Shown here: positions 9,623 to 19,554 of the stretch, one piece after another
Numbering within the stretch: position 1 is the stretch's first letter
How the letters are laid out: every line of letters starts with the position of its first letter
Assembly (NCBI GenBank): GCA_047528255.1
Contig: CP180024.1
Location: 1,178,001-1,242,000 of the forward strand
Direction of reading: 5' to 3'
DNA: 64,000 nt
Source: G047528255 sp047528255
GTDB taxonomy: Bacteria > Bacteroidota > Bacteroidia > Flavobacteriales > Blattabacteriaceae
Notes under the pieces: generated by a model
Told to the model about the DNA's origin: nothing
What the model saw: only the letters and a program-made list of their open reading frames with translations
The model's database searches: none
Translations under genes and position numbers: made by a program

Positions 9623-11467
9623 ATGTGTGGTATCGTAGGTTATTTAGGCGATAGGGATGTGTATCCCATATTGATCAAGGGTTTGAAGAAACTTGAATAT
9701 CGCGGATATGATAGTACTGGTATAGCAATTTTGCAAGCAGGAGGATGTAGTATTATCAAAACAAGAGGTAAAGTTTCTGATCTCGAAGAAAAAGCCAAAG
9801 CTTATGAACTAAAGTCCAGCATTGGTATGGGGCATACTCGTTGGGCTACTCATGGGGAGCCGAATGATATCAACGCACACCCTCATTTGTCTAATTCCGA
9901 TCGGTTTATTTTAATCCATAACGGCATTATAGAGAATTATAACTCATTGAAAACTATGCTTTTCGATAAAGGAGTTACTTTCCGAAGCGAGACAGATACT
10001 GAAGTTTTAATCAACTTGATTGAATATGTCAAGGATAAAAATGGATTTTCTTTGGTTGAAGCCGTACGTACTGCTTTGAACGAGGTAGTCGGAGCTTATG
10101 CTATCGCTGTGATGGAAAGTGGTAACCTTGACGAGATTGTCATTGGTAGATTGGGCAGTCCTTTAGCTATAGGGCTTGGAGAAGGGGAGTTTTTTGTCGC
10201 TTCCGACGCTTCTCCATTTTTTGGATATACCAGAGATGTATTGTATCTGGAAGATGGAGAAATGGCCATCATCAAGCGTGGAGGAGAATTTGATGTCCGT
10301 AAGATTGTCGATAACGATAAGGTCAGCCCTGCCATACAGGAGCTTCAAATTAAGCTTGACGAGATTGAAAAAGGGGGATATGAATATTTCATGCTCAAGG
10401 AGATCTATGAGCAACCTCGATCTGTATTGGATACCATGCGTGGCCGTCTTTTAGTGGATCAGGGGATTATTTCCATGGCTGGAATATGGGAAAACAAAGA
10501 GCGTTTTGTCCAGGCCAAGCGCATTGTTATTGTCGCTTGCGGAAGTTCTTGGCATGCCGGTTTGATCGCGGAATACTTGTTTGAGGAACTCGCGCGTATT
10601 TCCGTAGAGGTAGAATACGCTTCGGAATTTAGATACAGAAATCCTGTAATACATAACAGGGATATCGTGATCGCTATTTCTCAGTCAGGTGAAACGGCGG
10701 ATACCCTGGAAGCTATCAAATTAGCTAAAAAAAAGGGGGCTTTTGTTTTCGGTGTTTGTAATGTAGTGGGGTCTTCCATCGCGCGTCTCACGGACGCTGG
10801 GGCTTATACTCATGCCGGCCCGGAGATTGGCGTAGCCTCCACTAAGTCTTTTACGGCGCAGATAACGGTGCTTATCCTACTGGCTTTAAAAATAGGAAAG
10901 CATAGAGGAAAGCTGGAAAATAGCCGTTATCATGCCTTATGTAAAGAGATGCAGTTCATCCCTGAAAGAATTAAAGAAGCACTTGATACAAATACTGCTG
11001 TCAGAGAAATCTCCGAGATTTATAAAGATGCGAGCAATTTTCTTTATTTAGGGAGAGGGCTTGGTTTTCCGGTGGCTTTGGAAGGGGCGTTGAAATTAAA
11101 AGAAATCTCTTACATCCATGCTGAAGGTTATCCTGCCGCCGAGATGAAACATGGTCCCATTGCTCTGATCGATGAAAATATGCCCGTAGTAGTCATCGCG
11201 ACAAAGAGAGGTCATTATGAAAAGATCGTTAGCAATAGTCAAGAAATCAAGGCCCGTAAGGGTAGGATCATTGCCGTTATCAGCCAGGGAGATAGTCAGG
11301 TGAGAGTATTGGCGGATCATGTCATAGAAGTGCCCGAAGTGGCTGAAGAGCTATCTCCTTTAGTAACGACCATTCCGTTACAATTTTTGGCGTATCATAT
11401 CGCTTTGATGCGAGGCGCAAATGTAGATCAACCGCGAAATTTGGCCAAATCGGTTACGGTAGAGTAA
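9623..11467 (+). CDS. glmS: Glutamine--fructose-6-phosphate aminotransferase
   Basis: The 614-aa cytoplasmic enzyme makes glucosamine-6-phosphate from fructose-6-phosphate and glutamine, the entry step to peptidoglycan and LPS amino sugars. The N-terminal glutaminase begins MCGIVGYLGDRD, with Cys2 as nucleophile after Met removal, followed by GHTRWATHGEP. The C-terminal half has two SIS sugar-isomerase domains (ACGSSWHAG about 304-312, SQSGETADTLEA about 350-361, ST-rich IGVASTKSFTAQ about 396-407). It ends in the typical NLAKSVTVE. Length and motifs are those of an active enzyme. It probably shares a transcript with the upstream glgA-like gene and converges with the lipoprotein gene, leaving 16 nt between stops. 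Confidence 0.97.
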   Translation: MCGIVGYLGDRDVYPILIKGLKKLEYRGYDSTGIAILQAGGCSIIKTRGKVSDLEEKAKAYELKSSIGMGHTRWATHGEPNDINAHPHLSNSDRFILIHNGIIENYNSLKTMLFDKGVTFRSETDTEVLINLIEYVKDKNGFSLVEAVRTALNEVVGAYAIAVMESGNLDEIVIGRLGSPLAIGLGEGEFFVASDASPFFGYTRDVLYLEDGEMAIIKRGGEFDVRKIVDNDKVSPAIQELQIKLDEIEKGGYEYFMLKEIYEQPRSVLDTMRGRLLVDQGIISMAGIWENKERFVQAKRIVIVACGSSWHAGLIAEYLFEELARISVEVEYASEFRYRNPVIHNRDIVIAISQSGETADTLEAIKLAKKKGAFVFGVCNVVGSSIARLTDAGAYTHAGPEIGVASTKSFTAQITVLILLALKIGKHRGKLENSRYHALCKEMQFIPERIKEALDTNTAVREISEIYKDASNFLYLGRGLGFPVALEGALKLKEISYIHAEGYPAAEMKHGPIALIDENMPVVVIATKRGHYEKIVSNSQEIKARKGRIIAVISQGDSQVRVLADHVIEVPEVAEELSPLVTTIPLQFLAYHIALMRGANVDQPRNLAKSVTVE

Positions 11468-11483
11468 CTGTTTTCTTGGGAGA

Positions 11484-13286
11484 TTAAGTTTTATTGTTTT
11501 CCGATTTTGATAATGTATCATATTTTTTCGGAATGGTCCAGTTTTCTCGGATGTCCATAAATTCCCTTATTTCTATGGTTTTATTGTAAAAATATACTGG
11601 CTCAGGCTGCCTGCGTAATTTGAAATCTCCCGGATTCCATACTTTATCTTCATTCTCGTCGACAATTAACCTTAAGGAATATTTTCCCGGAGCCAGATGG
11701 CACAGCATATATTTTTTTTTTTTACCATAAAATTCTTCTACGGTTTTAGCGTTTTCGTTTAAAAGTTGAAGCTGGAAGGGGTGTTCGGGTAAATCATGTA
11801 AGTTGATTTCCAAGTTGTTGTAGAATCTCTCTTTCCCTAGCTTAAGGCTGAAGGTGACCATCTCATCGTTTTTATTTCCCAGGATGTCCTCAATGGCGGC
11901 CGTTTCGAAAAACACTTTGTATTTCCCCTCGAATTCCTTTGAAAAATCCAGGGCGAATTTTTTTACCTGTAGACTGTCTCTTATGACTTGAAAAGGAATA
12001 AGCATCGAGTCTTTCCCTTTTATTTTGATTTTGGTCGTGTCGATAGCAAATATGGGAGCTTCCGATTCGAACCATATGGACTCGTTCGGAACTATGTGAC
12101 CTTTGACCCTTTCTAATAAGAATTCACGCGTTTTTTCTTGGCGGATGGAGACTTCTACTTTTTTCGGAAACTGGTCTTTTTTGATGGAGGTTGGGTTCTC
12201 TTCTTTTGGCGATATATCCGTTTTAGAAGTGTTTGGATCTTCCGGATATGAAGAAGGAATCTCTTCATCTTTCTTTTTCAGATATTTTTTATTCTCAGGC
12301 TCTTCTTTTTGGATTGGCAATGGATTTTTTTGGATGATTTCGAATAGCAAACTTTTTGTTTCTTGTTCAGCATTTTCAATCGGCTTGTACCAATAGTCGA
12401 TCGAATCCCCTGAGGTGGCCGTAATGAAAAGTTCACGTTCAACTTCTTGTAACGGTTTGATCTGCACGTCTTTCAAGGGGCCTTCAAATGGGAAGGTAAT
12501 GCTCCTCCATCCAGTTTGTTTTGGAGATAGGACCTTCAACGGAGGCGTTTCTTTGGACAGCCTCAGATTAAAATTTTCGTTTTTTTTCAGGTCAATGGAC
12601 GTGCTTATAAAGCCCAATTTCTCCTTTTGAGGATTGTAGATTTGGTTGGATAAAGCGTCGTTGAAGGCGATCATCATATATTTTCCCTCTTTGATATGGC
12701 TGATTTGGTAATTTCCGTCTTTGTCAGCTTTGGTGCTGTAATAGGGTTTTTCATTGAAAATGATCGAATCGTTGAAGGAACTGTCTGCTTTATACAAGCC
12801 TACGATGATGTCTTTTTCAACTTTTTGCTCGTAGGCGTCGCTGACCTTTCCTGTCACTTTGATGGAGTCTAACGTCTCTCCAGTAGAGAATACATAAGTC
12901 AAAAACGGCAGCTTGTTCCCTTCGGTGTTGTCCTGTATGCTCTCTCCGAAATTGATGATGTAGGTAGTGTTTTGTTCCAGTGGGTCTTGAAATTTCACTC
13001 CGATATATTTCCTGGGTAGGTTGCGTGGAGAAAAGATGGGAGGGCGTTTTTGGGGCGGTGAAATCATTACCTGTGTATAGGTATCTTTCAGTGGTTTGAT
13101 GTGTTCGTCGAAATAGATCCGAACTTCTTTCAAGTTTGTGTCTACGCGAGTAGAAAGCCTATCGGGTTTGGCCGATAGGAATACGGGAGGTTTTTCGTCC
13201 TTGGGACCTCCTTCGAGCGATTTAATCACGGCACAAGAGAGAAGCAGCGATGAGAATATAAAGTAAATAAGAACACGGATCATCAT
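11484..13286 (-). CDS. Ig-like-domain lipoprotein
   Basis: The protein is a predicted outer-surface or periplasmic lipoprotein of about 600 aa. From the proposed start MMIRVLIYFIFSS it has a hydrophobic signal and a lipobox LLSC, followed by the flexible GGPKDEKPPVF. Next comes a bacterial Ig-like (Big_5/SbsA-like) domain (VRIYFDEHIKPL, then YVFSTGETLDSIKVTG), a carboxypeptidase-regulatory-like repeat (GNYQISHIKEGKYMMIAFND), a Lys/Glu-rich linker and a C-terminal domain ending near ENWTIPKKYDT. Such proteins are common in Bacteroidota and have no assigned biochemical role. The reading frame stays open upstream to 13367, but those first codons lie in the IS right end, so the start at 13286 is preferred. 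The IS has replaced everything more than 40 nt upstream. Confidence 0.8.
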   Translation of the reverse strand: MMIRVLIYFIFSSLLLSCAVIKSLEGGPKDEKPPVFLSAKPDRLSTRVDTNLKEVRIYFDEHIKPLKDTYTQVMISPPQKRPPIFSPRNLPRKYIGVKFQDPLEQNTTYIINFGESIQDNTEGNKLPFLTYVFSTGETLDSIKVTGKVSDAYEQKVEKDIIVGLYKADSSFNDSIIFNEKPYYSTKADKDGNYQISHIKEGKYMMIAFNDALSNQIYNPQKEKLGFISTSIDLKKNENFNLRLSKETPPLKVLSPKQTGWRSITFPFEGPLKDVQIKPLQEVERELFITATSGDSIDYWYKPIENAEQETKSLLFEIIQKNPLPIQKEEPENKKYLKKKDEEIPSSYPEDPNTSKTDISPKEENPTSIKKDQFPKKVEVSIRQEKTREFLLERVKGHIVPNESIWFESEAPIFAIDTTKIKIKGKDSMLIPFQVIRDSLQVKKFALDFSKEFEGKYKVFFETAAIEDILGNKNDEMVTFSLKLGKERFYNNLEINLHDLPEHPFQLQLLNENAKTVEEFYGKKKKYMLCHLAPGKYSLRLIVDENEDKVWNPGDFKLRRQPEPVYFYNKTIEIREFMDIRENWTIPKKYDTLSKSENNKT

Positions 13287-13326
13287 TCTGCAAGTATCAG
13301 CAAGTTGACGAGAATTTTTTATGTAG

Positions 13327-13761
13327 CAAACCATTGTTTTAAGCTTGATTACGTTTATTCGGCCCATAGATGAGGGCCGTTAGAGAAAATGTAGATTTAG
13401 TCTTTCACATTGTGTTCGAAAATTATTAATTATAAATTAATTAATTATATCTGTTTTTGTGAACTGCTCATAATAATTCCAGAGGAACGATACAAATTAT
13501 TTGACATAGCCTATAGATTCTGGGCATGCATACGAGCTAATTCTTTGTAACGAGCCTTGCTGATCCAAATCAACTTTTTACACTGCCAAAAGTATGTTCT
13601 ACTACCCATCTGGTTTTATTCACTAATTATGTTGAATAATATAGCTCCTATACTTAATGGACGCTCCTATAGGTTTTCTTCTGTATAAGGTCTTTGATGT
13701 CTTGACTATGAAAGTAAAACACATTGGCTGGCATTTGGTAACTTATTGTCTAATATACTTC
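13327..13761 (-). mobile_element. IS5-family right-end fragment
   Basis: About 435 bp of the right part of the IS, transposase on the minus strand, from a degenerate right end (CAAACC) to a point just inside the YADKGY region. It is cut by the right end of a second copy in the same orientation. The missing remainder is not found beyond that copy. Confidence 0.85.
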
Positions 13762-15045
13762 GAGACTATTGTGTTAATACTGAATTGCGTTTATTCATCA
13801 TCCTAGATGGGCTTCGTTAGAAAAGATGTAGGTTTAGTCTTTTACATTGTATTCGAAAACTTTTATTTATAAATTAATTAATTATATCTATTTTTATGTA
13901 CAGCGAATAATAATGCCAGGGGCACGATACAAATTATACACTATAGCGTCCATAAGACGCTGGGCATGCACACGAGCTAATCCTTTGTAACGATCCTTTC
14001 CTGATCCAAACCAACGCCTTATATTGCTAAAAGTACGTTTTATTACCCATCGGGGTTTACTCAATAATTTGTTGAATAATATAACTATCCCTACTTAAGG
14101 GGTGGTTCTTATAGGTCTTCTTCTGTATACGGTCTTTGATGCCTTGATTATGAAAGTGAAACACGTTGGTTAGCATTTGGACCCTTTGTCTGCATATACT
14201 TCTCTGGGTTTATATCCTAGTTTTCTTATTAATTGTTTTAGACCTCTACTATTATGCTCATTGGCTGCTACGCTATGTACAGCTAGTATCATTCCATTTT
14301 TATCCCCCCCCCTATGTGTTTTTTGTATCCGTAGTAGAGTTTACCTAATTTTTGAGCCATTTTTCTTGAGGAAATACTCCTGATTGAGTCTCTTTTTCCC
14401 CTTGCTTTTTTTAACTGATTTGCTTTTGCTCCTCTTCCTTCCGATCCTTCACTACGTAGGTAAGCCCCCCCTTGGGAGCAAGGGGATTCACTGTAATACT
14501 GACATCTGTTATCACTTCTGTTTTAACTATCGCCTGATGATTTTTAATTCCGTATTCATCTTTTTCAGTAAGCGATCATATTTTTTTTTGGCTACTATTT
14601 CATTGCGAAATATGTATAGAGTCGTATGATTTGGGATCTTATTTTCCAATTGAAAATCACAAAATCGCATGCAGCTCAAGGATTCTTTCACTAATTCTTC
14701 CGTTCTTACATCACTGAGATCATACTAGTGACTCAAAAGAATCATCGTAAATAACGATATTCCACTGTAAACAGATTGGCCCTTTATTTCCTGGTCTTTT
14801 TGATATATTTTTCTTATTTCTCTCTCCATCCCCCCACCCTCCCCTCCCCCCCCCCATCCCCCAGTGGATTTAACTTTTTGAAAAGCTTACTCCTTCTGGT
14901 AGAACGATCCATATTTAGTTCACTAAATCTTATTTGTGCGGTGCTTTTGAGCATAGATCTGAATTTTTTATTTTCTACTCCAAATAGACGAAACAATATG
15001 TTAATTTACAAATTTTTTAACATCCTTCTCTCATGCATCATTCTC
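13762..15045 (-). mobile_element. IS5-family element, near full length
   Basis: A 1284-bp copy on the minus strand. It has long C runs at 14307-14314 (poly-G tract of the transposase) and around 14830-14860, and several frameshifts. It directly follows a same-orientation fragment, the only clearly same-orientation pair in the window. Confidence 0.88.
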
Positions 15046-15102
15046 GATTCTTATAAATATTTAAATAGACTTATTCTAAAATACGATATCTGTTTAAAAA
15101 TC

Positions 15103-15134
15103 CTTGTAAAACAAAGAATCTCGTTTTAATTTTG
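15103..15134 (+). promoter_or_regulatory. Bacteroidota-type promoter of sdhCAB
   Basis: CTTG (15103-15106), a 20-nt spacer and TAATTTTG (15127-15134) match the Bacteroidota consensus TTTG / TAnnTTTG. Transcription would start near 15141, about 20 nt before the sdhC start codon. It lies outside the neighbouring IS, which explains why the operon survived the insertion. Confidence 0.65.
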
Positions 15135-15136
15135 CC

Positions 15137-15153
15137 ATTGAGTTCTACTCAAT
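15137..15153 (+). promoter_or_regulatory. Short hairpin in the sdhC leader
   Basis: ATTGAGT and ACTCAAT form a perfect 7-bp stem with a 3-nt loop, directly at or after the predicted transcription start and 9 nt before the sdhC start codon. It could stabilise the 5' end or control translation. Confidence 0.4.
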
Positions 15154-15162
15154 ATACTTTAA

Positions 15163-15813
15163 ATGGGAAAGTCTGTATTTATTCGTTCTTCTGTCGGTAG
15201 GAAAATTTTGATGGCGGGAACCGGTTTTTTCTTGATGGTATTTCTTTTTACTCATCTGATTATTAATCTTTTTCTTTTTTTTGGAGAGGACTCTTTCAAT
15301 CAAGCTTCTCATTTCATGGCAACTAATCAGGTTATCCAAATTTCGCAATACATCCTGGCAGCGGGTTTCATTGCTCATATTTTTTTTGGTGTTAAATTGC
15401 ATTTGCAAAACAAGGCTGCTCGTGGAAAAGTGAATTATGCTGTCAATAAATGGGAAACTCACACTCCGTTTAACGCCTGCACCATGATTTACACGGGGAT
15501 TTTAACCTTGTCTTTTCTTGTGCTGCATTTGAAAAATTTCATGCTCCCGATGAAGACCGGAGATACCAGAGGTATGAATGATTATCAGTTTGTTATTACA
15601 TTATTCAAGAGTCCTGTTTATACCGGTGTGTACGTCTTGGTTTTTATCGTCTTGGCCATTCATTTGAGTCATGGATTTCAGTCCGCTTTTCAATCTGTAG
15701 GAATACGTCATAAACGTTATACCCGTTGGATTGAAAAGGTGGGAGTGATTTATTTTTGGTTGATAACCTTGGGTTTTTCAACCATTGCTCTTTGGTTTTT
15801 TTTCAAGCAATAA
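15163..15813 (+). CDS. sdhC: Succinate dehydrogenase cytochrome b558 subunit
   Basis: The 216-aa membrane protein anchors succinate dehydrogenase / fumarate reductase and carries haem b. About five hydrophobic segments are visible (for example MAGTGFFLMVFLFTHLIINL early and YFWLITLGFSTIALWFFF at the end). Histidines sit in or beside them (THLIINL, AHIFFGVKLHL, HLSHGFQSAF) and are candidates for haem ligation. The single-polypeptide anchor of this size is the form found in Bacteroidota and Bacillus. It is the first gene of sdhCAB, 42 nt before sdhA, with its own promoter upstream. Confidence 0.9.
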   Translation: MGKSVFIRSSVGRKILMAGTGFFLMVFLFTHLIINLFLFFGEDSFNQASHFMATNQVIQISQYILAAGFIAHIFFGVKLHLQNKAARGKVNYAVNKWETHTPFNACTMIYTGILTLSFLVLHLKNFMLPMKTGDTRGMNDYQFVITLFKSPVYTGVYVLVFIVLAIHLSHGFQSAFQSVGIRHKRYTRWIEKVGVIYFWLITLGFSTIALWFFFKQ

Positions 15814-15855
15814 TGAGATTTTTCTAGCTTATTCCAATAACTATCATTGCAGTTC

Positions 15856-17868
15856 ATGAGTAGCTTAGAATCAAAAATACCCAAAGGACCTCTGATTGAG
15901 AAATGGGGAAATCATAAAGAAGAGCTTAGGCTTGTCGCACCGAACAACCGATCGCGTATAGAAATTATCGTTGTAGGTACGGGACTGGCTGGAGGGTCTT
16001 CCGCAGCTACTTTGGCCGAGTTAGGCTATAAAGTTAAGGCGTTTTGTTATCAAGATTCTCCACGTCGCGCTCATTCCATTGCTGCGCAAGGCGGTATCAA
16101 TGCGGCAAAGAATTATCAAGGAGATAATGACTCGATCTATAGACTTTTTTATGATACCATCAAAGGTGGTGATTATCGTTCGCGCGAAGCTAACGTCTAC
16201 CGCTTGGCTGAAGTTTCGGCTAATATTATCGATCAATGTGTAGCGCAAGGCGTTCCATTTGCCCGTGATTACGGGGGGTTGCTCGACAATCGTTCTTTTG
16301 GAGGTGTTCAAGTTTCCCGTACTTTTTATGCCAAGGGACAGACCGGGCAACAGTTGCTTTTGGGTTGTTATTCAGCCATGTGTCGCCAGATTGGTAAACG
16401 GCGTATACAAATGTATAATCGCCATGAAATGCTTGATCTGGTGATTGTAGATGGAAAAGCTCGAGGTATTATTGCTCGAAATTTGGTCACCGGAGAGATA
16501 GAACGCCATGCTGCTCATGCTGTAGTGATCGCTTCCGGGGGATATAGCAATGTTTTTTTTCTATCCACTAATGCGATGGGATCGAATGCAAGCGCTGCTT
16601 GGAAAATTCATAAAAAAGGAGCTTTTTTTGCTAATCCTTGTTACACACAGATCCATCCTACGTGTATCCCCGTTCATGGTGCGCATCAGTCCAAGTTGAC
16701 TCTGATGTCCGAATCATTACGGAATGACGGGCGAATTTGGGTTCCCAAAGAGATAGCAGATGCTGTAGAGATCCGTGAAATGAGTAAAAATCCCAACGAT
16801 TTTCCTGAAGAGGCCCGTGATTATTATTTAGAGAGACGTTATCCTTCTTTCGGAAACTTAGTGCCTCGCGATATAGCTTCGCGTGCAGCTAAAGAACTTT
16901 GTGATTCCGGTTTCGGTATCGAAGATAATGACAGCAAAGAGGGGGTTTTCTTGGATTTCTCGTCTGCCATTGAGAGATATGGGAAAGAGAAGGCGCATGA
17001 GTTGGGGATGCATAACCCTTCGGAACGAAGAATTAATGCTCTGGGAGAAAAAGTCATGGAAGCTAGATATGGAAACCTTTTTCAGATGTATGAAAAGATA
17101 ACTAATCAAAATCCGTACAAAACTCCGATGAAAATTTACCCTGCAGTGCATTATACGATGGGTGGTGTTTGGGTTGACTATAATTTGATGAGCTCTATAC
17201 CGGGTTGTTATGTTATCGGAGAGGCCAATTTTTCCGATCATGGAGCCAATCGTTTGGGTGCTTCAGCTCTAATGCAGGGACTGGCCGACGGTTATTTTAT
17301 TTTGTCGTACACCATTGCCGATTATTTAGCTGATGATATCCGTACTGGTTCTATTCCTACGCATTATTCGGAATTTGAAAAAGCTGAGCGAGATGTGCAA
17401 GATCGTTTGAGTTTTTTCTTGAAAAATAACGGTAGTAAGCCGGTGGATCATTTTCATAAGGTCCTCGGGCATATAATGTGGAATAAGGTTGGTATGGCAC
17501 GAAACGAGAAGGGCCTCAAAGAGGCTATCTCCGAAATTCAGTCCATTCGTGAATCCTTTTGGAAGGATGTCCGTGTTTCGGGTCGTGCAGATCTTTTGAA
17601 CCCTGAGCTGGAAAAGGCCGGGCGTGTTGCTGATTTTCTTGAGCTGGGCGAATTGCTCGCTATGGATGCTCTTGAACGTAAAGAGTCCTGTGGCGGCCAT
17701 TTTCGTGAAGAGTCTCGTACTGAAGAAGGGGAAGCTTTGCGTGACGATGTTTCTTATACTTACGTATCGGCTTGGGAGTATTGCGGTGAGCGTATTTCGG
17801 AATCGATTATGCATAAAGAAGCTTTGAATTTTGAGTTCGTCGAACTTAAGCCCCGTTCGTACAAATAG
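15856..17868 (+). CDS. sdhA: Succinate dehydrogenase / fumarate reductase flavoprotein
   Basis: The 670-aa subunit oxidises succinate to fumarate at a covalently bound FAD. The N-terminal dinucleotide fold reads IIVVGTGLAGGSSAATLAEL. The FAD-attachment region follows as RRAHSIAAQGGINAAKNY, its histidine being the expected covalent site. HPTCIPVHGAHQSKL (middle) and GLADGYFILSYTIADYL (late) are further family segments. The frame extends back to a TTG at 15847, but the ATG at 15856 (MSSLESKIPKGPL) matches the usual N-terminus. It lies between sdhC and sdhB (7-nt gap), so the three form an operon. All regions expected for activity are present. Confidence 0.96.
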   Translation: MSSLESKIPKGPLIEKWGNHKEELRLVAPNNRSRIEIIVVGTGLAGGSSAATLAELGYKVKAFCYQDSPRRAHSIAAQGGINAAKNYQGDNDSIYRLFYDTIKGGDYRSREANVYRLAEVSANIIDQCVAQGVPFARDYGGLLDNRSFGGVQVSRTFYAKGQTGQQLLLGCYSAMCRQIGKRRIQMYNRHEMLDLVIVDGKARGIIARNLVTGEIERHAAHAVVIASGGYSNVFFLSTNAMGSNASAAWKIHKKGAFFANPCYTQIHPTCIPVHGAHQSKLTLMSESLRNDGRIWVPKEIADAVEIREMSKNPNDFPEEARDYYLERRYPSFGNLVPRDIASRAAKELCDSGFGIEDNDSKEGVFLDFSSAIERYGKEKAHELGMHNPSERRINALGEKVMEARYGNLFQMYEKITNQNPYKTPMKIYPAVHYTMGGVWVDYNLMSSIPGCYVIGEANFSDHGANRLGASALMQGLADGYFILSYTIADYLADDIRTGSIPTHYSEFEKAERDVQDRLSFFLKNNGSKPVDHFHKVLGHIMWNKVGMARNEKGLKEAISEIQSIRESFWKDVRVSGRADLLNPELEKAGRVADFLELGELLAMDALERKESCGGHFREESRTEEGEALRDDVSYTYVSAWEYCGERISESIMHKEALNFEFVELKPRSYK

Positions 17869-17875
17869 AGGCATT

Positions 17876-18649
17876 ATGGTAACAAAAAAAAATTTGAATT
17901 TAACACTGAAGATATGGCGTCAGGATATCCCTAAAGAATCTGGACGTTTTGAAACTTATAAGGTGCGAGATATCTCGCCCGATAGCTCTTTTTTGGAGAT
18001 GCTTGACATTCTCAACGATGATCTCATTTGTCAGGGTAAAGACCCGGTAGCGTTTGATCACGATTGTCGAGAGGGCATCTGTGGTATGTGTTCCCTTTAT
18101 ATTAACGGTGAGGCTCACGGGCCTGATCGTCTTATCACGACCTGTCAATTGCATATGCGGCGTTTTCAGGATGGCGAGACGATTTATATTGAGCCATGGC
18201 GTTCAAAAGCCTTTCCGGTGGTCAAAGATCTCGTTGTAGATCGTTCTTCTTTTGATCGGGTGATGGCTGCAGGTGGTTTTATATCGGTCAATACTTCAGG
18301 AAATACAATAGACGGTAACGCCATACTCGTTTCTAAAGATGATACCGATAAGGCCTTTGACGCTGCTGCTTGCATCGGCTGTGGAGCTTGTGTGGCTACG
18401 TGCAAAAACGCTTCGGCTATGCTCTTCGTATCGGCAAAAGTCTCTCAATTGGCTCTCCTTCCTCAAGGAAGAGTCGAAGCTCGGCATCGCGTGCTCAATA
18501 TGGTGAGCCAGATGGATGAGGAAGGATTCGGGAATTGTACGAATACCGGAGCCTGCGAGATAGAATGTCCCAAAGGGATTTCTTTGGAAAACATTGCCCG
18601 TATGAATCGTGAATTTCTTAGAGCTTCACTTACCGCAGAAGGAGGTTGA
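17876..18649 (+). CDS. sdhB: Succinate dehydrogenase / fumarate reductase iron-sulfur subunit
   Basis: The 257-aa subunit passes electrons from FAD to the membrane haem and quinone. Cysteines for three clusters are visible: CREGICGMC plus the later TTCQLH for [2Fe-2S], CIGCGACVATC and a distal CP for the ferredoxin-like clusters, and TGACEIECPKGISL near the end. The start at 17876 (MVTKKNLNLTLKIWRQ) fits the family; an upstream in-frame ATG at 17831 lies inside sdhA and is unlikely. It ends the sdhCAB group; trmD begins 82 nt further on the same strand and may be on the same transcript. Confidence 0.96.
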   Translation: MVTKKNLNLTLKIWRQDIPKESGRFETYKVRDISPDSSFLEMLDILNDDLICQGKDPVAFDHDCREGICGMCSLYINGEAHGPDRLITTCQLHMRRFQDGETIYIEPWRSKAFPVVKDLVVDRSSFDRVMAAGGFISVNTSGNTIDGNAILVSKDDTDKAFDAAACIGCGACVATCKNASAMLFVSAKVSQLALLPQGRVEARHRVLNMVSQMDEEGFGNCTNTGACEIECPKGISLENIARMNREFLRASLTAEGG

Positions 18650-18731
18650 TTGCTTTAATAATATCGAAAAAAGTGAGCCATTTCTACTCACTTTTCCAAT
18701 CTGTGTATATTTTTATTCAAGTCAAGTAGGG

Positions 18732-19412
18732 ATGCGTATAGATATCTTGACGGTTGTGCCTAAGTTGTTAAAAGGACCGTTTTCGGCTTCGATTATCAAA
18801 AGGGCTATAGACAAAGGTTTGGTTGATATACATATTTATGATCTTCGTGTTTACGGTTTGGGCAAAAACAAGCAGGTTGACGACTATCCTTACGGTGGTG
18901 GTGCGGGCATGGTCATGCGTATCGATCCGATTGATCGTTGTTTGGATAGACTTTGCTCCGATCGAAATTATGATGAGGTAATCTTTATGGCCCCTGACGG
19001 AAAGCCTTTTGTACAATCTGACGCCAACGCGCTTTCTTTGAAGGAAAATTTGATCATTCTTTGTGGCCATTATAAAGGGGTGGATCAACGTGTGCGGGAT
19101 CAATTTATCACTCGGGAGATTTCTATCGGAGATTATGTGCTTTCTGGAGGGGAGCTGCCTGCAGCAGTGGTGACTGATGCCGTGGTGCGTTTGATTCCCG
19201 GTGTTTTGGGAAATGAATCTTCGGCTTTGACTGATTCTTTTCAAGACGGATTGGTTGCGTCCCCTGTATACACTCGTCCGGCTGAATATAAAGGTTGGAA
19301 GGTGCCTGAAGTGCTCCTATCGGGTGATTTTCGACGGATAGAGGAGTGGAGAGATGAACAGTCAGCTCAACGCAGCGATGCTCGGGGTTTAAATTCATCT
19401 GTTTTTGAATGA
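18732..19412 (+). CDS. trmD: tRNA (guanine-N1-)-methyltransferase
   Basis: The 226-aa SPOUT-fold enzyme methylates G37 of tRNAs that read CNN codons, with S-adenosylmethionine, preventing frameshifting. MRIDILTVVPKLLKGPFSAS starts the protein. The trefoil-knot SAM site is formed by LCGHYKGVDQRVRD (about 111-124) and by EISIGDYVLSGGELPA (about 130-145); the conserved PYGGGAGMV lies near 54-62. The frame is open upstream into sdhB, but ATG 18732 gives the standard N-terminus. It appears complete and essential. Confidence 0.95.
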   Translation: MRIDILTVVPKLLKGPFSASIIKRAIDKGLVDIHIYDLRVYGLGKNKQVDDYPYGGGAGMVMRIDPIDRCLDRLCSDRNYDEVIFMAPDGKPFVQSDANALSLKENLIILCGHYKGVDQRVRDQFITREISIGDYVLSGGELPAAVVTDAVVRLIPGVLGNESSALTDSFQDGLVASPVYTRPAEYKGWKVPEVLLSGDFRRIEEWRDEQSAQRSDARGLNSSVFE

Positions 19413-19426
19413 AAAGGTGTAAGGAC

Positions 19427-19472
19427 CTAAAATTTTTAATTTTAGTACGTTTTTATTTTTTTTTTGATATTA
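19427..19472 (+). terminator. Intrinsic terminator after trmD
   Basis: CTAAAATT (19427-19434) pairs with AATTTTAG (19438-19445) around a 3-nt loop and is followed by a T-rich tract to about 19472. It lies 14 nt after the trmD stop and would end the sdhCAB-trmD transcript. Confidence 0.6.
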
Positions 19473-19554
19473 AGATGGTATATAGCCATCTGCTGCGCAG
19501 ATAGATTTATACGGTAGGGGTACGTTGATTAATCTCCTTTTTACAGGGGTAAGT

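Noticed and set aside
17326..17874. A 182-codon minus-strand frame opposite sdhA
   Set aside because: It overlaps intact sdhA throughout and looks compositionally like a shadow.
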